The translations under genes and the position numbers were made by a program. The notes beneath the pieces were generated by a model. The model worked only from the letters and a program-made list of their open reading frames with translations. It had not been told where the DNA came from and did not search any database. Below, piece after piece: positions 15,966-25,409 of a DNA stretch of 64,000 nt. Origin of the DNA: Rhodospirillaceae bacterium (GTDB lineage Bacteria; Pseudomonadota; Alphaproteobacteria; Rhodospirillales; Casp-alpha2); contig PALN01000030.1 in NCBI GenBank assembly GCA_002706405.1, positions 24,878 to 88,877 on the forward strand, in the 5' to 3' direction. Position 1 is the first letter of the stretch, and each line of letters starts with the position of its first letter.

Positions 15966-16967
15966 TTACTCCTTGGGAATGGGATGAAGGGTTTCGGTCC
16001 GCCGTGGCAGGCTTTGCGGCAGAACCATCGTGTCATCGCCGTCGGCGTCGCGGCGGGGGGAGTCTCCGTCGGTCCTCGCCGGGGCCAGACGGAATTCGGG
16101 AAGCAGGCCCTGGGGCCGGAAAATCAACAGCGCGATCAGCCCGGCGCCGATCAGGATCAGACGCACGGCCGCAACCTGGGCATTGTCGAGGAACGGGATC
16201 ACGTCCTTGAGGAATCGCGTTGCCTCCAACAGCACCATGATGGAACAGGCCCCCAGGATCAGTCCGCGTTGCGAGCCGCGCCCGCCGGCGATCACTGCCA
16301 TGAAGGCATAGGCCGTCAGGATCGGGGTGAACTGGCTGGGGTCGATGTAGGAGAACTGAAATGCCTGCAGCGATCCGGCGATCCCGGTCACCGCGCCGCC
16401 CAGGGCAAAGGCCTTGGCGCGCAGCAACAGCACGTTCTTGCCCAAGCTGGCCGCGACCAGGTCGTCGTCGCGCACGGCCCGCAGCGCCCGGCCGAAGGGC
16501 GAACGCGCCGATTTATCCAACGCCAGGAATACCACCAGCACGATGACCAGGCTGAACACCATGTAGAAGGTTTCATAATTGGCCTCCCCGATGACACCGA
16601 CGAATGGGCGGGGAATGCCGGGCAGGCCCATGGCGCCGCCGGTCAGCCAGCTTTCATTGAGCGTGACCAGGCGCACGATTTCGCCGAAACCAAGGGTGAC
16701 GATGGCGAGATAATCCTCGGACAATCGCATGGAAATGAGCGACAACAGGGCTCCGGCCGCGGAACAGGCAACGATGGCCATCGCCATGGCCGCAAATGTG
16801 CTCCATCCGGCCAAGGTCAGGATCGCCGTGACATAGGCCCCCAGCGCCACGAACCCGGCGAGACCAAAGTTGACCATGCCGCACATGCCCCATTGGATGT
16901 TCAGCGCCATGGCGATCAGCGCGGCAATCGACACCAGGGTCAGGATCGTTGTCAGGTAACCAATCAT
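15966..16967 (-). CDS. livM: Branched-chain amino acid-type ABC permease LivM, cluster A
   Basis: This is a 333-residue inner-membrane permease of the LivM family, starting at the ATG at 16967, which overlaps the livH stop by 4 bp (ATGA). The open frame continues to 17261, but those 98 extra residues are Arg-rich and out of register with a membrane protein, so they are the shadow of livH. It has multiple hydrophobic helices, with the family motifs MVNFGLAGFVALGAYVTA near the N-terminus, LSEDYLAIVTLGFGEIVRL and SPFGRALRAVRDDDLVAASLGKN (the EAA-like loop contacting the ATPases), and GGRGSQRG towards the end. It pairs with LivH. Confidence 0.9.
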   Translation of the reverse strand: MIGYLTTILTLVSIAALIAMALNIQWGMCGMVNFGLAGFVALGAYVTAILTLAGWSTFAAMAMAIVACSAAGALLSLISMRLSEDYLAIVTLGFGEIVRLVTLNESWLTGGAMGLPGIPRPFVGVIGEANYETFYMVFSLVIVLVVFLALDKSARSPFGRALRAVRDDDLVAASLGKNVLLLRAKAFALGGAVTGIAGSLQAFQFSYIDPSQFTPILTAYAFMAVIAGGRGSQRGLILGACSIMVLLEATRFLKDVIPFLDNAQVAAVRLILIGAGLIALLIFRPQGLLPEFRLAPARTDGDSPRRDADGDDTMVLPQSLPRRTETLHPIPKE

Positions 16968-17824
16968 TTGCGGATCTCCAGGCGGCCGAACAAGCCGTTC
17001 GGGCGAAACAACAGGACCAGGGCAATGGCCGCGAAGGCGACGCCGGCGCGGTAGTTGGGATCGACCACCAGGGTTGCCAGCTCGCCGATCACGCCCAAAC
17101 CGATGGCGCCGACCACCGCGCCCACGGGGCTGCCCAGGCCGCCGACCACGGCGGCGGCAAAGCAGACGATGATGTAGTTCCAGCCCAATTGCGGGTCGAT
17201 CGCCCGGTCGAGGCCGATCAGAATGCCTGCGGCGGCGGTCAGGGCGCCGGCCAGCAGCCACGTGAGGCTGACCACGCGCGTCGCCTCGATGCCGCGGGCG
17301 GCCGCCAACGTCGGATTGTCGGACATGGCGCGCATGGCGCGGCCAAGCGGCGAATGGATGAGGATCACATAGACCAACACCATGGCGCCGATGCTGACGC
17401 CGGCGGTGAGGATCTGTTCGAAATTGATGCGCACCCCCATGACACGGTAGGGCCGCGTCAGGGCCATATCGAAATTGCGCGCTTCATTGCCGAACATCAG
17501 CCGGCAAAGGTTTTCCAGCACGAAGGACAATCCCATGCTGGCGACCAGCAGGGTAATCGGCCCGCGGTCCCGCAGGGGCCGAAACACGGCCGCGTCGCAG
17601 GCCAGTGCGACCAGGGGAAACAGCACCACGGTAAACAACGCCGCCGCGACGAGGGGCACGCCGCCATAGAAGTTCAGCACCCAGGCAAGATAGGCCGCCG
17701 CCGTCAGCATGGCGCCGATGGCGAAGTTGGGAAACCGCAGGATGCCGAACGTGAGCGACAGCGCGAGGGCCGGCAGCGCGACGATCAGTCCGGTCACCAG
17801 TCCGTTAACGAGCAGTTGTGCCAT
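16964..17824 (-). CDS. livH: Branched-chain amino acid-type ABC permease LivH, cluster A
   Basis: The 286-residue LivH-family permease shows the typical N-terminal pattern (LALSLTFGILRFPNFAIGAM) with at least seven hydrophobic segments. The cytoplasmic loop SPLGRAMRAMSDNPTLAAARGI is the ATPase-contacting EAA-like motif. GGLGSPVGAVVGAI near the C-terminus is also characteristic. The start is 3 bp below the livF stop and the stop overlaps livM, so the genes are tightly coupled. It forms the translocation pore with LivM. Confidence 0.9.
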   Translation of the reverse strand: MAQLLVNGLVTGLIVALPALALSLTFGILRFPNFAIGAMLTAAAYLAWVLNFYGGVPLVAAALFTVVLFPLVALACDAAVFRPLRDRGPITLLVASMGLSFVLENLCRLMFGNEARNFDMALTRPYRVMGVRINFEQILTAGVSIGAMVLVYVILIHSPLGRAMRAMSDNPTLAAARGIEATRVVSLTWLLAGALTAAAGILIGLDRAIDPQLGWNYIIVCFAAAVVGGLGSPVGAVVGAIGLGVIGELATLVVDPNYRAGVAFAAIALVLLFRPNGLFGRLEIRK

Positions 17825-17827
17825 GTT

Positions 17828-18550
17828 TCATGCTTCTCCAAGGAACAGTTGCGCCAGATCGTCGCGCGCCTTCAGATCGGTCGCCGGCGCCAAACGGCGC
17901 ACGGCCCCATTGACCAGGACCAGGACCCGGTCGGAAACGGGCAGCGCCGCCGCCACGTTTTGTTCAACCAGAATGACCGTGGTCCCCTGGGCGTTGACCG
18001 TTTGCACGGCCTCGAATATCTCGCCGGCCAGGCGCGGCGACAGACCGGCCGATGGTTCGTCCAGCAACAGAACGTCAGGCGCCGAAATCAGGGCGCAGGC
18101 GAAGGCCAGCATCTGGCGCTGTCCGCCCGACAGTGTCCCTGCCTGGACACCCAGCCGCCCGGCCACGTCCGGAAACATCCCGAGCACCCGATCGCGTTCG
18201 CTTTGCGCCACGCCGCCACGCAGGCCGATGAACTCGGTCGCCAGACGTAGGTTCTCGCCCACGGTCATGTTGCGGAAGACATTGAATTCCTGCGGCACGT
18301 AGGCCAGGCCGGCGGCGATCCGCTGAGCCGTCTTCAGATGCGTGACGTCGCGCCCGAACAGGCTGATCCGGCCTTCGCGCACCGGCACGATGCCGGCCAG
18401 CACCTTGATCAACGACGACTTGCCCGATCCATTGGGTCCGATGATGGTGAACACCTCGCCGGGCCGAACGTCGAACGTAATGCCGTTGAGGATGTCGTCG
18501 CCGCCGTATCCGGCGCGCAAATTCTCGACGCTTATCGGGATGGCGCTCAC
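17828..18550 (-). CDS. livF: ABC transporter ATPase LivF, cluster A
   Basis: The ATPase is 240 residues long. All motifs are intact: Walker A GPNGSGKS, signature LSGGQRQML, Walker B LLLDEPSAGLSP and an H-loop region (VILVEQN) of the LivF type. YVPQEFNVFRNMTVGENL is the family Q-loop region. The start overlaps the livG stop by 4 bp. With LivG it energises import by the cluster A LivHM permease. Confidence 0.92.
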   Translation of the reverse strand: MSAIPISVENLRAGYGGDDILNGITFDVRPGEVFTIIGPNGSGKSSLIKVLAGIVPVREGRISLFGRDVTHLKTAQRIAAGLAYVPQEFNVFRNMTVGENLRLATEFIGLRGGVAQSERDRVLGMFPDVAGRLGVQAGTLSGGQRQMLAFACALISAPDVLLLDEPSAGLSPRLAGEIFEAVQTVNAQGTTVILVEQNVAAALPVSDRVLVLVNGAVRRLAPATDLKARDDLAQLFLGEA

Positions 18551-19302
18551 AGCACACCCCCTAGATAGGCTTCGACCACACGGGGGTCGGATGTGACGTC
18601 TTCGAACGAACCGGAAACCAGGGAGCGACCTTCGGCCATGACGACGACGCGGTCGCTCAAGGCCCGCACCATGTCCATGTTGTGCTCGACCAGGGCGAAG
18701 GTCATGCCCTCGCTCTTGAGTTCCAGAATGACGTCAATCAGCGTGTTGACCATGGGCGGTGCGACGCCCGCCGCCGGTTCGTCCAGCAGCACCGCGCGTG
18801 GGCGCAGCATCAGCGCGCGCACCAATTCCAAAAGCTTCTTCTGCCCACCGGAAAGAGCGTTGGCCGTGTTGCCGGCCAGCCGATCGAGACCGACCCGCCG
18901 CAACAACGCCATGGCGCGCTCCATGGCGGCATCCTGGGCCCGGCGCACGGATCCGGCCTGAAACAGGGGGCGAAAGAAACTGTCATCGTGCTGCGTCGCG
19001 TCGGCGAGCAGAAGATTCTCGACCAGGGTCAGGCTGGACAGTTCGCGGGAGATCTGGAAAGTGCGAGCAAGCCCCCGCGACGCCAGGATGTGCGGCTTGG
19101 CCCCGGTGACGTCTGCGCCCAAGAAGGTGACCGTCCCACCGTCCGGTGTCTGGGCCCCCGCGACACAGTTCAACAGGGTCGACTTGCCCGCCCCATTGGG
19201 ACCGATAACCGCGGTAATCGCGCCCTCGGCAATGTCCAGAGAACAGCCGTCGAGGGCGGCAACGCCGCCGTAATGTTTCTTCAAATCCGTAATGGCTAAC
19301 AC
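18547..19302 (-). CDS. livG: ABC transporter ATPase LivG, cluster A
   Basis: The product is 251 residues from a GTG at 19302, chosen because GGGGA lies 7 nt upstream. An in-frame ATG at 19329 lacks a ribosome site and lies inside a predicted RNA stem. Motifs are complete: Walker A GPNGAGKST, the LivG-type RTFQ segment (LARTFQISRELS), signature LSGGQKKLLEL, Walker B LLDEPAAGVAP, and VEHNMD around the H-loop His. It is the first gene of cluster A, preceded by a structured 180-bp leader and, further upstream on the same strand, the dioxygenase gene. Confidence 0.9.
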   Translation of the reverse strand: MLAITDLKKHYGGVAALDGCSLDIAEGAITAVIGPNGAGKSTLLNCVAGAQTPDGGTVTFLGADVTGAKPHILASRGLARTFQISRELSSLTLVENLLLADATQHDDSFFRPLFQAGSVRRAQDAAMERAMALLRRVGLDRLAGNTANALSGGQKKLLELVRALMLRPRAVLLDEPAAGVAPPMVNTLIDVILELKSEGMTFALVEHNMDMVRALSDRVVVMAEGRSLVSGSFEDVTSDPRVVEAYLGGVL

Positions 19303-19313
19303 CGATAGGTCCC

Positions 19314-19387
19314 CAAGAATCAATCCCATTCGGCAGCCGTGCAGCAACGGCCACCGGTGTGAAAACACCGCCTTTGGATGATTCTTG
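19314..19387 (-). promoter_or_regulatory. Structured RNA leader (three-way junction) before livG
   Basis: A closing stem pairs 19314-19326 (CAAGAATCA-A-TCC on the plus strand) with 19376-19387 (GGATGATTCTTG), 12 bp with one bulged A. It encloses two further hairpins: GCCGT/ACGGC around a 6-nt loop, and CGGTGT/ACACCG around a 4-nt loop. Together they form a three-way junction that ends just before the GGGGA ribosome site and GTG start of livG. The rest of 19303-19482 holds two more inverted repeats: CCGGC-TTT-GCCGG within 19397-19415, and the palindrome GCGGGCATGCCCGC near 19459-19472. It could be a riboswitch-like element, an attenuator, or a composite terminator of the dioxygenase gene. I match it to no known riboswitch class. 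Confidence 0.5.
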
Positions 19388-19482
19388 TCCCCAAGGAGCC
19401 GGCTTTGCCGGTGGCCTCCTGTCGTCGTCTGCGCCGATCATTGGTGTCGGCGCTTAAGCGGGCATGCCCGCCGGTTCTAAGT

Positions 19483-20463
19483 CTAGCCGGCGTACGTGGG
19501 CGCGCCTTTCGCCCGAAGCCACAGGCGCACCAAGTGGCGCCGGTCTTCGGGATTGTCGAAATCCTCAAATTGGGTTCGGCTGTGGCCAATCACCTTATTG
19601 TTCACGTACTGGAACTGCCCTGCCTCCATCGTAAAACGAAATTGCAGGGCGTCATCGGAAAAGACGTCTTCCAACGCATTGATGGCGCGCCGGGTCTCGT
19701 CGTCCATGTCGGTTCCGGTCATTGCGTAGCCGTTGTGCATCTGATGAATGCCAAGCCGCGCCTTCAACTTTCCGTCGTTCTCAAACACCGGCGCCGAGAT
19801 CGTTTCCGCGTCGTTCGCTTCGTGTTCGCGCTGGCGGTCGAAGATGAAGGGTTCGTACAACCGGGCGAGCGCATCCGGGTGGCGGTCGAGGATGGCGTTG
19901 TGCGCCGTCTCGAAACTCATGACCCGGCTGACGCCGCCGCTCTTGGCGGGCTTCAGGCACAGCAGGCCGACGAAGTCGGGCAGCGGATCGTTGTAGGAAT
20001 TGTCGTTGTGGAAGGTCAGGTCGATGTTGGTCTTGTCCGGCCGCACCCCCGACCCGGGCAGTGCCTGTTTTCCCGTGTCGTGCACATCGTAGACCATGGT
20101 CCCGTCCAGTTTCTGCGCCACGGGCCGACACATCATGCAGGACAGAAGCCAATAGAGCGCCTTGGCCGTGTCCTTATCCAATCTGTCCATCGGCAGGCGG
20201 TCGACGAGGGCGAATCCGCAGCCGGATACCAAGTTGTCGTGCACCCGGGTCATCAGGTCACGGCAATGCGGTAAATCGAAGTCGTCAGGCCGCAGGTCCT
20301 CAACCTCACCCTTTCGGATCTTGAGGGTTTCGGTCAGTCCGGCGATCTCGTCCAGGCAAGCGGCATCGATGGTATAGCGCCAATCCTGTTCGTTCAAATC
20401 GTCGGCCTGCCACACCAGGGGGCCGGAAAGTTTGTTCGTCAGCAGGGTATGTTCGGAGGACAT
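19483..20463 (-). CDS. TauD/TfdA-family Fe(II)/2-oxoglutarate-dependent dioxygenase
   Basis: The protein has 326 residues. The facial triad is visible: His152-x-Asp154 in FHNDNSYNDP and the distal His294 in VIGHSRTQFEDF. The nearby Arg residues in DRRHLVRLWLR are suited to 2-oxoglutarate binding. This C-terminal block is typical of the TauD/clavaminate-synthase-like group. It probably hydroxylates or oxidatively cleaves a small amine, amino acid or betaine. It is divergent from a LysR regulator and lies 180 bp upstream of cluster A on the same strand, so it may process the substrate imported by cluster A. The substrate is not determinable here. Confidence 0.85.
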   Translation of the reverse strand: MSSEHTLLTNKLSGPLVWQADDLNEQDWRYTIDAACLDEIAGLTETLKIRKGEVEDLRPDDFDLPHCRDLMTRVHDNLVSGCGFALVDRLPMDRLDKDTAKALYWLLSCMMCRPVAQKLDGTMVYDVHDTGKQALPGSGVRPDKTNIDLTFHNDNSYNDPLPDFVGLLCLKPAKSGGVSRVMSFETAHNAILDRHPDALARLYEPFIFDRQREHEANDAETISAPVFENDGKLKARLGIHQMHNGYAMTGTDMDDETRRAINALEDVFSDDALQFRFTMEAGQFQYVNNKVIGHSRTQFEDFDNPEDRRHLVRLWLRAKGAPTYAG

Positions 20464-20586
20464 GCGTGATCATCTCGGTTAGTGGGCACGCGGCGGGTGC
20501 TGCGTTTCTTGAACAAACCATGTCGCATTGATGAGCATAATACTATTTAATTGTTTTTATCCCAATCATAATGAGTTGTTATATCC
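20464..20586. promoter_or_regulatory. Divergent control region between the dioxygenase and LysR genes
   Basis: This 123-bp region is locally AT-rich (about 20520-20585) against a GC-rich background. It contains two CATAAT elements about 27 bp apart and a TATTTAATTG element also found upstream of the cluster B binding-protein gene. LysR proteins normally bind T-N11-A sites in such divergent regions. The exact site and the two promoters cannot be fixed by eye. Confidence 0.4.
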
Positions 20587-21450
20587 ATGCTCACACTGAA
20601 TATCGACCTGCCGCTCTTGCGCACCTTCGCGGTCACCGTGGAAACAGGCAGCGTCACGGAAGCCGCAAAACGCTTGAACCTGACACAACCGGCGATCAGT
20701 CAACAATTGCGCCGCCTTGAGGAACGATTGGGAAAGAGCCTGTTTGAAACCTCTCAACGGCCGAAGAAACTGACCGCCGATGGTGAACTTCTGCATGGAT
20801 ACGCCCTGGGCATCCTGCGCCTTCACGACGAGGCCTTGACCCGGCTGACGCAACCGGAGATCTCGGGGCGCATTGTCCTGGGCACGCCGGACCTTTACGC
20901 CAGTTTTTTCCTGCCCGACATCCTGGCGGACTTCGGGCGGGCCCACCCAACGGTGCAGATCGACCTGCGCTGCGCGCTCAGCCTTCCCCTGCTGCGTGGA
21001 TTCGAAGCAGGCGATATCGATCTTGTCCTCGCAACCCAAATGCCCGGCAATGCCGAGGGCCGGTTTATCCGTTCGGAGCGGCTTTATTTCGTCACCGGTG
21101 AGAGTTCGGCGGCCCACAAGAAGACTCCGCTGCCGCTGGCCATGCTGCCGCCGGGAAACCTCTACCGCGATCACGCTTTGCAGGCCCTGGAGGCACATGG
21201 CCGGCCCTGGCGGATCGCCTGTGAAAGCGAAAGCATCGCCGGCCTGCTGGCCGCCGTGCAGGCCGGACTGGCCGTCACCGTGCTGACCGCCCCAGCCATC
21301 GGCCCCGGCTTGAGGGCCTGCACGGGCTTCGACGGCATGCCGTATCTGCCATCCGTTGATCTGGTGCTCTATTCCGGGGGCATCAGAAAGGACTCGACGG
21401 CCGGACAATTCGCCGACTATCTGATCAAACGACTGACCTGGGGAAAGTGA
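20587..21450 (+). CDS. LysR-family transcriptional regulator
   Basis: The protein is 287 residues. Its N-terminal winged helix (LLRTFAVTVETGSVTEAAKR, then LTQPAISQQLRRLEERLGKS) is a textbook LysR DNA-binding domain. The C-terminal ~195 residues are the periplasmic-binding-like effector domain (GRIVLGTPDLYASFFLPDIL). It faces the dioxygenase gene divergently and very probably controls it, possibly with cluster A downstream of the dioxygenase. No linkage to cluster B, which it meets tail to tail, is apparent. Confidence 0.9.
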   Translation: MLTLNIDLPLLRTFAVTVETGSVTEAAKRLNLTQPAISQQLRRLEERLGKSLFETSQRPKKLTADGELLHGYALGILRLHDEALTRLTQPEISGRIVLGTPDLYASFFLPDILADFGRAHPTVQIDLRCALSLPLLRGFEAGDIDLVLATQMPGNAEGRFIRSERLYFVTGESSAAHKKTPLPLAMLPPGNLYRDHALQALEAHGRPWRIACESESIAGLLAAVQAGLAVTVLTAPAIGPGLRACTGFDGMPYLPSVDLVLYSGGIRKDSTAGQFADYLIKRLTWGK

Positions 21451-21541
21451 CCGCTTTCCCCGCCCCATCCGCCGTTCCTAGCACGCCCCGCCAACAGAGG
21501 CCCCAAGCGATGCCTGCCCTGACCCGCGATACAATCGCCCG

Positions 21542-22375
21542 TCAGATCGCCAGGTATTGTTGGCGCAGGTCGGCGTTATCCAGAACTTCCTTGGCCAAGC
21601 CGTCGAACACCACCTTCCCCATATCGAGAATGATCGCGCGGTCCGCTAGGTGCAGCGCGGCGATGGCGTTCTGTTCGACGATGATCGTGGTCATGCCGTG
21701 GGATTTGATCTCTTCCAGGGTTCGCTCGATCTCCTGAACGATGACCGGCGCCAGACCTTCGTAGGGCTCGTCCAGGAGCAGCAGCTTCACATCCCGTGCC
21801 AAGGCCCGGCTGATGGCCAGCATCTGCTGTTCGCCACCGGACAATGTCGTGCCTTCCTGTTCGCGGCGTTCGCCCAAACGGGGAAACAGCTCGTAAATGC
21901 GCTCAATCGACCAGCCGATCGGCGGCGCGATCTGGGCCAGGGTGAGGTTTTCTTCCACCGTCAGGCCCTGAATGATCCGCCGGTCTTCGGGCACCAGGCC
22001 AATGCCGTTGCGCGAGGCTTCATGGGCCCGCATGCTGTGCAGCGGCTTATGATCAAGCCAGATTTCCCCGTGCTTGAGAGCCGGGTCGTCGAGCCGCGCA
22101 ATGGCGCGGAGCGTCGATGTCTTGCCGGCCCCGTTGCGCCCCAAAAGGGCGACGATCTCGCCCTCGCGGATGTCGAATGACACACCCTGAACGATATAGC
22201 TTTCCCCGTAATAGGCATGAATATCCCAGCAGGAGAAATAGGCGGGCGCGCCCCCCTTCGCGGTCACCGGCGGCACGCCCGGCGCGGTGCCCCCCTTGAA
22301 ACCGCCGTTTTCGAGCAGCGTCTGTTCCTCAGCGCCCTTGTCCATACGAGACTCCCGTTCGTCTATCTGGTTCAT
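21542..22375 (-). CDS. livF: ABC transporter ATPase LivF-type, cluster B
   Basis: This 277-residue ATPase is longer than usual because of a ~45-residue polar N-terminal extension before the first strand (FSCWDIHAYYGES). The motifs are intact: Walker A GRNGAGKTS, signature LSGGEQQML, Walker B LLLDEPYEGLAP and IVEQN. The start overlaps the livG stop by 4 bp. It is the last gene of the cluster B operon. The nearest identified class is LivF/UrtE; no urease genes are present to support urea transport. Confidence 0.88.
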   Translation of the reverse strand: MNQIDERESRMDKGAEEQTLLENGGFKGGTAPGVPPVTAKGGAPAYFSCWDIHAYYGESYIVQGVSFDIREGEIVALLGRNGAGKTSTLRAIARLDDPALKHGEIWLDHKPLHSMRAHEASRNGIGLVPEDRRIIQGLTVEENLTLAQIAPPIGWSIERIYELFPRLGERREQEGTTLSGGEQQMLAISRALARDVKLLLLDEPYEGLAPVIVQEIERTLEEIKSHGMTTIIVEQNAIAALHLADRAIILDMGKVVFDGLAKEVLDNADLRQQYLAI

Positions 22376-23127
22376 AGATGCGCTCCACCAAGATAGGCTT
22401 CCTGCACTTTCGGATTCCCCTTGATGTTTTCGGGGGTATCCTCGGCAATAACCGCGCCCTGAGCCAGCACCGATATCTTCTCGGCCAGGGAGAACACCAC
22501 ATGCATGTCGTGTTCAATGACCACCATGGTCACCCCGCGCTCGGCAATCCGTTTCATCAGATCGATGGTGTTGTTGGTGTCGGCCCGCGCCATGCCGGCC
22601 GTCGGCTCATCCAGCAGCAGCAGCTTCGGGTCCTGAACCAGGCACATGGCCAGTTCCAGCCGCCGCTTGTCGCCGCGCGACAGATGGGCGGCCGTTTCGT
22701 CGGCCTTGGCGTCCAGACCGACGTCACACAGCATGGACATGGCCTTCTCGGCCATCGGACCGTTGCGCCGGATGGCGGCCCAGGCATTGATCTTGAACGC
22801 CCCGTCGCGCCGGGCAAAGCTTGGGATCATGACGTTGTCGATCAGGCTCAGATCACCGAAGATTTCCGGCGTCTGAAACACCCGGCTGACCCCGGCCTGA
22901 TTGATCTCGTGCGGCGCCATCCCGAGCAGAGATTGACCATCGAACGTAACCGAGCCTGAATCGGGTTCAAGCCGCCCGATAAAACAGTTCAGCAGGGTCG
23001 ACTTGCCGGCCCCGTTGGGTCCGATGATCGCATGGACCGTTCCGGCCTCGACCTCCAGGTTCACGTTGTCCAGGGCTTTCAGGCCGCCGAACCGCTTATT
23101 GACGTTCCTTACGGATAAAGTGCTCAT
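22372..23127 (-). CDS. livG: ABC transporter ATPase LivG-type, cluster B
   Basis: The product is 251 residues from the ATG at 23127; the longer open frame to 23226 overlaps the livM C-terminus and is not used. It shows Walker A GPNGAGKST, the SRVFQTPEIFGDLS segment in the Q-loop region, a slightly variant signature LSRGDKRRLEL, Walker B LLLDEPTAGMAR and VIEHDM. It lies 13 bp below the livM stop. It partners the cluster B LivF and energises the LivHM pore. Confidence 0.9.
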   Translation of the reverse strand: MSTLSVRNVNKRFGGLKALDNVNLEVEAGTVHAIIGPNGAGKSTLLNCFIGRLEPDSGSVTFDGQSLLGMAPHEINQAGVSRVFQTPEIFGDLSLIDNVMIPSFARRDGAFKINAWAAIRRNGPMAEKAMSMLCDVGLDAKADETAAHLSRGDKRRLELAMCLVQDPKLLLLDEPTAGMARADTNNTIDLMKRIAERGVTMVVIEHDMHVVFSLAEKISVLAQGAVIAEDTPENIKGNPKVQEAYLGGAHL

Positions 23128-23140
23128 GTCCGATCTCCGC

Positions 23141-24292
23141 TCATTCAGCCGGTTCGGGATGCGGCGTGCCGCCGGAGCCGCCGTCGGAGCGGCGCCTCGA
23201 CAGCAGGTTGCTGATCCGGGAGACACCTTCCATCAGGCCGCCCGGGAGGAAGATGACGATCACCATGAACAAGGCCCCCAGGGTCAGGTGCCAACCTTCG
23301 CCCACGAACATCGAACTGACCGATACCGCCACCTGCTGCAGGAAATCGGGCAGGAAGTCGAAGATGTTGTTCAGGATGCCCTTGTTGAACGCCGAGAAGA
23401 TGTTTTCGAAGTACTTGATGGCGCCGGCGCCGATAACCGGCCCCAACAGCGTGCCGGCACCCCCCAGAATGGTCATCAAAACAACCTCGCCCGAGGCCGT
23501 CCACTGCATGCGCTCGGCCCCCGCGAGGGGATCCGTGACCGCCAGCAATCCACCCGCCAGCCCGGCGAACATGCCGGAAATGATGAACGCGGTAAGTGCG
23601 TAGGGCCGGGTGTTGACGCCCGTGTAGTTCAGGCGGTTCTGGTTCGACTTCACCGCCCGCAACATCATGCCGAACGGCGAGCGGAAGATCCGCAGGGTGA
23701 TGTAGAAGCAGATGATCAGCATCACGGCGCAGAAATAGAAGCCCGGATAACCGGTCATTTCCAGGCCGAACAGGTCCGATGACGGCAGCACCGCGCCGTA
23801 ATCCCGGCCGAAGGCGACATCCAGCGCACGGGGGTCGGACTGGGCCAACTGCAGGCCTGTCTCACCATTGGTGATCGGGGTCAGCACCGAATAGGCCATG
23901 TTGTAGCACATCTGCGCAAAGGCCAGGGTCAGGATCGAGAAGTAGATGCCCGACCGGCGCAGAGAAACATAGCCGATCAACGCCGAGAACAGCCCCCCCA
24001 TCAGCGTCGCGAAGATGATCGCCGGCACCGGGTTCATACTGAGAAGCTTGAAGGTCCAGACCGCCGTGTAAGAACCCACGCCGAGAAAGGCCGCGTGACC
24101 GAACGAGAGATACCCCGTCAGGCCGAACAGGATGTTGAAGCCCAGCGCGAAGATGCCGTAGATCGCGAACTTCTGCAAAAGGTCGGGGTAACCGGCGCCG
24201 ATCGGTTTCAGGATGATCGGGCCCGCCAGAACCGCCGCCGTGAACACGGCGAACAGAAGCAGATCTTTTTTTGTGATTGATGTGGGATGCAT
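23141..24292 (-). CDS. livM: ABC permease LivM-type, cluster B
   Basis: The 383-residue permease is longer than cluster A LivM. LivM signatures are clear: [37 protein letters not shown] and [16 protein letters not shown] in the ATPase-contact loop, plus [14 protein letters not shown]. The C-terminus has an extra hydrophobic segment and a Ser/Arg-rich cytoplasmic tail. The start is 4 bp below the livH stop. It forms the membrane channel with the cluster B LivH. Confidence 0.9.
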   Translation of the reverse strand: MHPTSITKKDLLLFAVFTAAVLAGPIILKPIGAGYPDLLQKFAIYGIFALGFNILFGLTGYLSFGHAAFLGVGSYTAVWTFKLLSMNPVPAIIFATLMGGLFSALIGYVSLRRSGIYFSILTLAFAQMCYNMAYSVLTPITNGETGLQLAQSDPRALDVAFGRDYGAVLPSSDLFGLEMTGYPGFYFCAVMLIICFYITLRIFRSPFGMMLRAVKSNQNRLNYTGVNTRPYALTAFIISGMFAGLAGGLLAVTDPLAGAERMQWTASGEVVLMTILGGAGTLLGPVIGAGAIKYFENIFSAFNKGILNNIFDFLPDFLQQVAVSVSSMFVGEGWHLTLGALFMVIVIFLPGGLMEGVSRISNLLSRRRSDGGSGGTPHPEPAE

Positions 24293-24296
24293 GGGC

Positions 24297-25325
24297 TCAG
24301 TGCTCCATCACGCCTTTGCGGCCCATCAGGCCGCGCGGACGGACCAGAAGGACCACGACCGCTATGAGATAGATGATGATCTGGTCAATGCCGGGCAGGA
24401 TGGCCTTGACCTCGTTCATCGATGCGAAGCTTTGCAGGATTCCCAGCAAAAAACCGGCCGCGACGGCACCGCCAAGCGACCCCATGCCGCCGACGACGAC
24501 GACCACGAAGCTGAGGACCAGGAAGTCCATGCCCATGTGGTAATCGGGGCTGAGGATCGGCGTGTACATGGTCCCCGCCAGGCCGGCGACGACCGCCGCC
24601 ATGCCGAACACGATGGTGAACCGGCGGTCGATGTCGATGCCCAGAAGCCCCACCGTTTCCCGGTCCGCCATTCCGGCCCGGACCACCATGCCGAACGTGG
24701 TGAACTGCAGGAAGGCGAACACGGCGGCGATGACCGCGGTGGAAAACAGGAAATAGATGAAGCGCCAGGCCGGATAGACCACGTTGCCCGCCTCGAATCC
24801 GACCAGGATGCCGAAGTCGATCATGCCGTTGGCGACGTCGGGGGCCGGCTGCGGGATCGGGTTGGCGCCGAAATAGCTTTTGACGATCTCCTGCAGCACG
24901 ATGGCGAGGCCGAAGGTCACCAGGATCTGTTCCGCATGGGGGCGCTTATAGAAATACCGGATCAGGCCCCGCTCCATGGCGATCCCGATGATCAGCATGA
25001 TCGGAATGGCGAGAAGAATGGAAACGGGCACCGAGAAATCGAGGAGCGTCGTGCCGAAATCGCCGAACCAGACTTCCACATAAGGCTGCCTGATTTCCAT
25101 CGGCGCGCCCCATGGGGTCGTTTTCGTCGGGTCGATCGTCACCATCTGAATGTTCAGAACGGCCTTGACCGCCACCGCGCAGAAAGCACCCAGCATGAAC
25201 AAGGCGCCATGCGCGAAATTCACCACGCCGAGCGTGCCGAAGATGATGGTCAAGCCAAGGGCGATCAGGGCATAGGCCCCCCCCTTATCGAGACCGTTTA
25301 AAATCTGGAGAAGAATTGCATCCAT
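24297..25325 (-). CDS. livH: ABC permease LivH-type, cluster B
   Basis: The 342-residue LivH permease has [20 protein letters not shown] at the N-terminus, [17 protein letters not shown] in the middle, and [13 protein letters not shown] near the end, all characteristic. A periplasmic insertion of about 40 residues (~60-100) makes it longer than cluster A LivH. The start at 25325 is 84 bp below the binding-protein stop, a gap holding a GC-rich hairpin that may lower permease expression relative to the binding protein. Confidence 0.9.
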   Translation of the reverse strand: MDAILLQILNGLDKGGAYALIALGLTIIFGTLGVVNFAHGALFMLGAFCAVAVKAVLNIQMVTIDPTKTTPWGAPMEIRQPYVEVWFGDFGTTLLDFSVPVSILLAIPIMLIIGIAMERGLIRYFYKRPHAEQILVTFGLAIVLQEIVKSYFGANPIPQPAPDVANGMIDFGILVGFEAGNVVYPAWRFIYFLFSTAVIAAVFAFLQFTTFGMVVRAGMADRETVGLLGIDIDRRFTIVFGMAAVVAGLAGTMYTPILSPDYHMGMDFLVLSFVVVVVGGMGSLGGAVAAGFLLGILQSFASMNEVKAILPGIDQIIIYLIAVVVLLVRPRGLMGRKGVMEH

Positions 25326-25358
25326 GAATCGTCACCCCTACGGAAATAGTTGGCCGCC

Positions 25359-25379
25359 CCCGGGGAATTTCCCCCCGGG
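25359..25379 (-). promoter_or_regulatory. Intercistronic hairpin after the cluster B binding-protein gene
   Basis: CCCGGGG (25359-25365) and CCCCGGG (25373-25379) form a 7-bp all-GC stem with a 7-nt loop. It lies between the binding-protein stop (25410) and the livH start (25325). Such hairpins commonly protect the upstream message or partly terminate transcription, giving more binding protein than permease. No long U-run follows, so full termination is unlikely. Confidence 0.55.
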
Positions 25380-25409
25380 AGCGACCGTTGAGCCAGTCGG
25401 GAGGACTGA

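Noticed and set aside
15966..17261. A 98-residue N-terminal extension of cluster A LivM
   Set aside because: The extension is Arg-rich, overlaps livH in another frame, and a normal start exists at 16967 with the usual ATGA overlap.
16949..18250. A 433-codon plus-strand frame opposite livH and livF
   Set aside because: It is antisense to well-identified transporter genes, with His/Gln/Gly-rich shadow composition.
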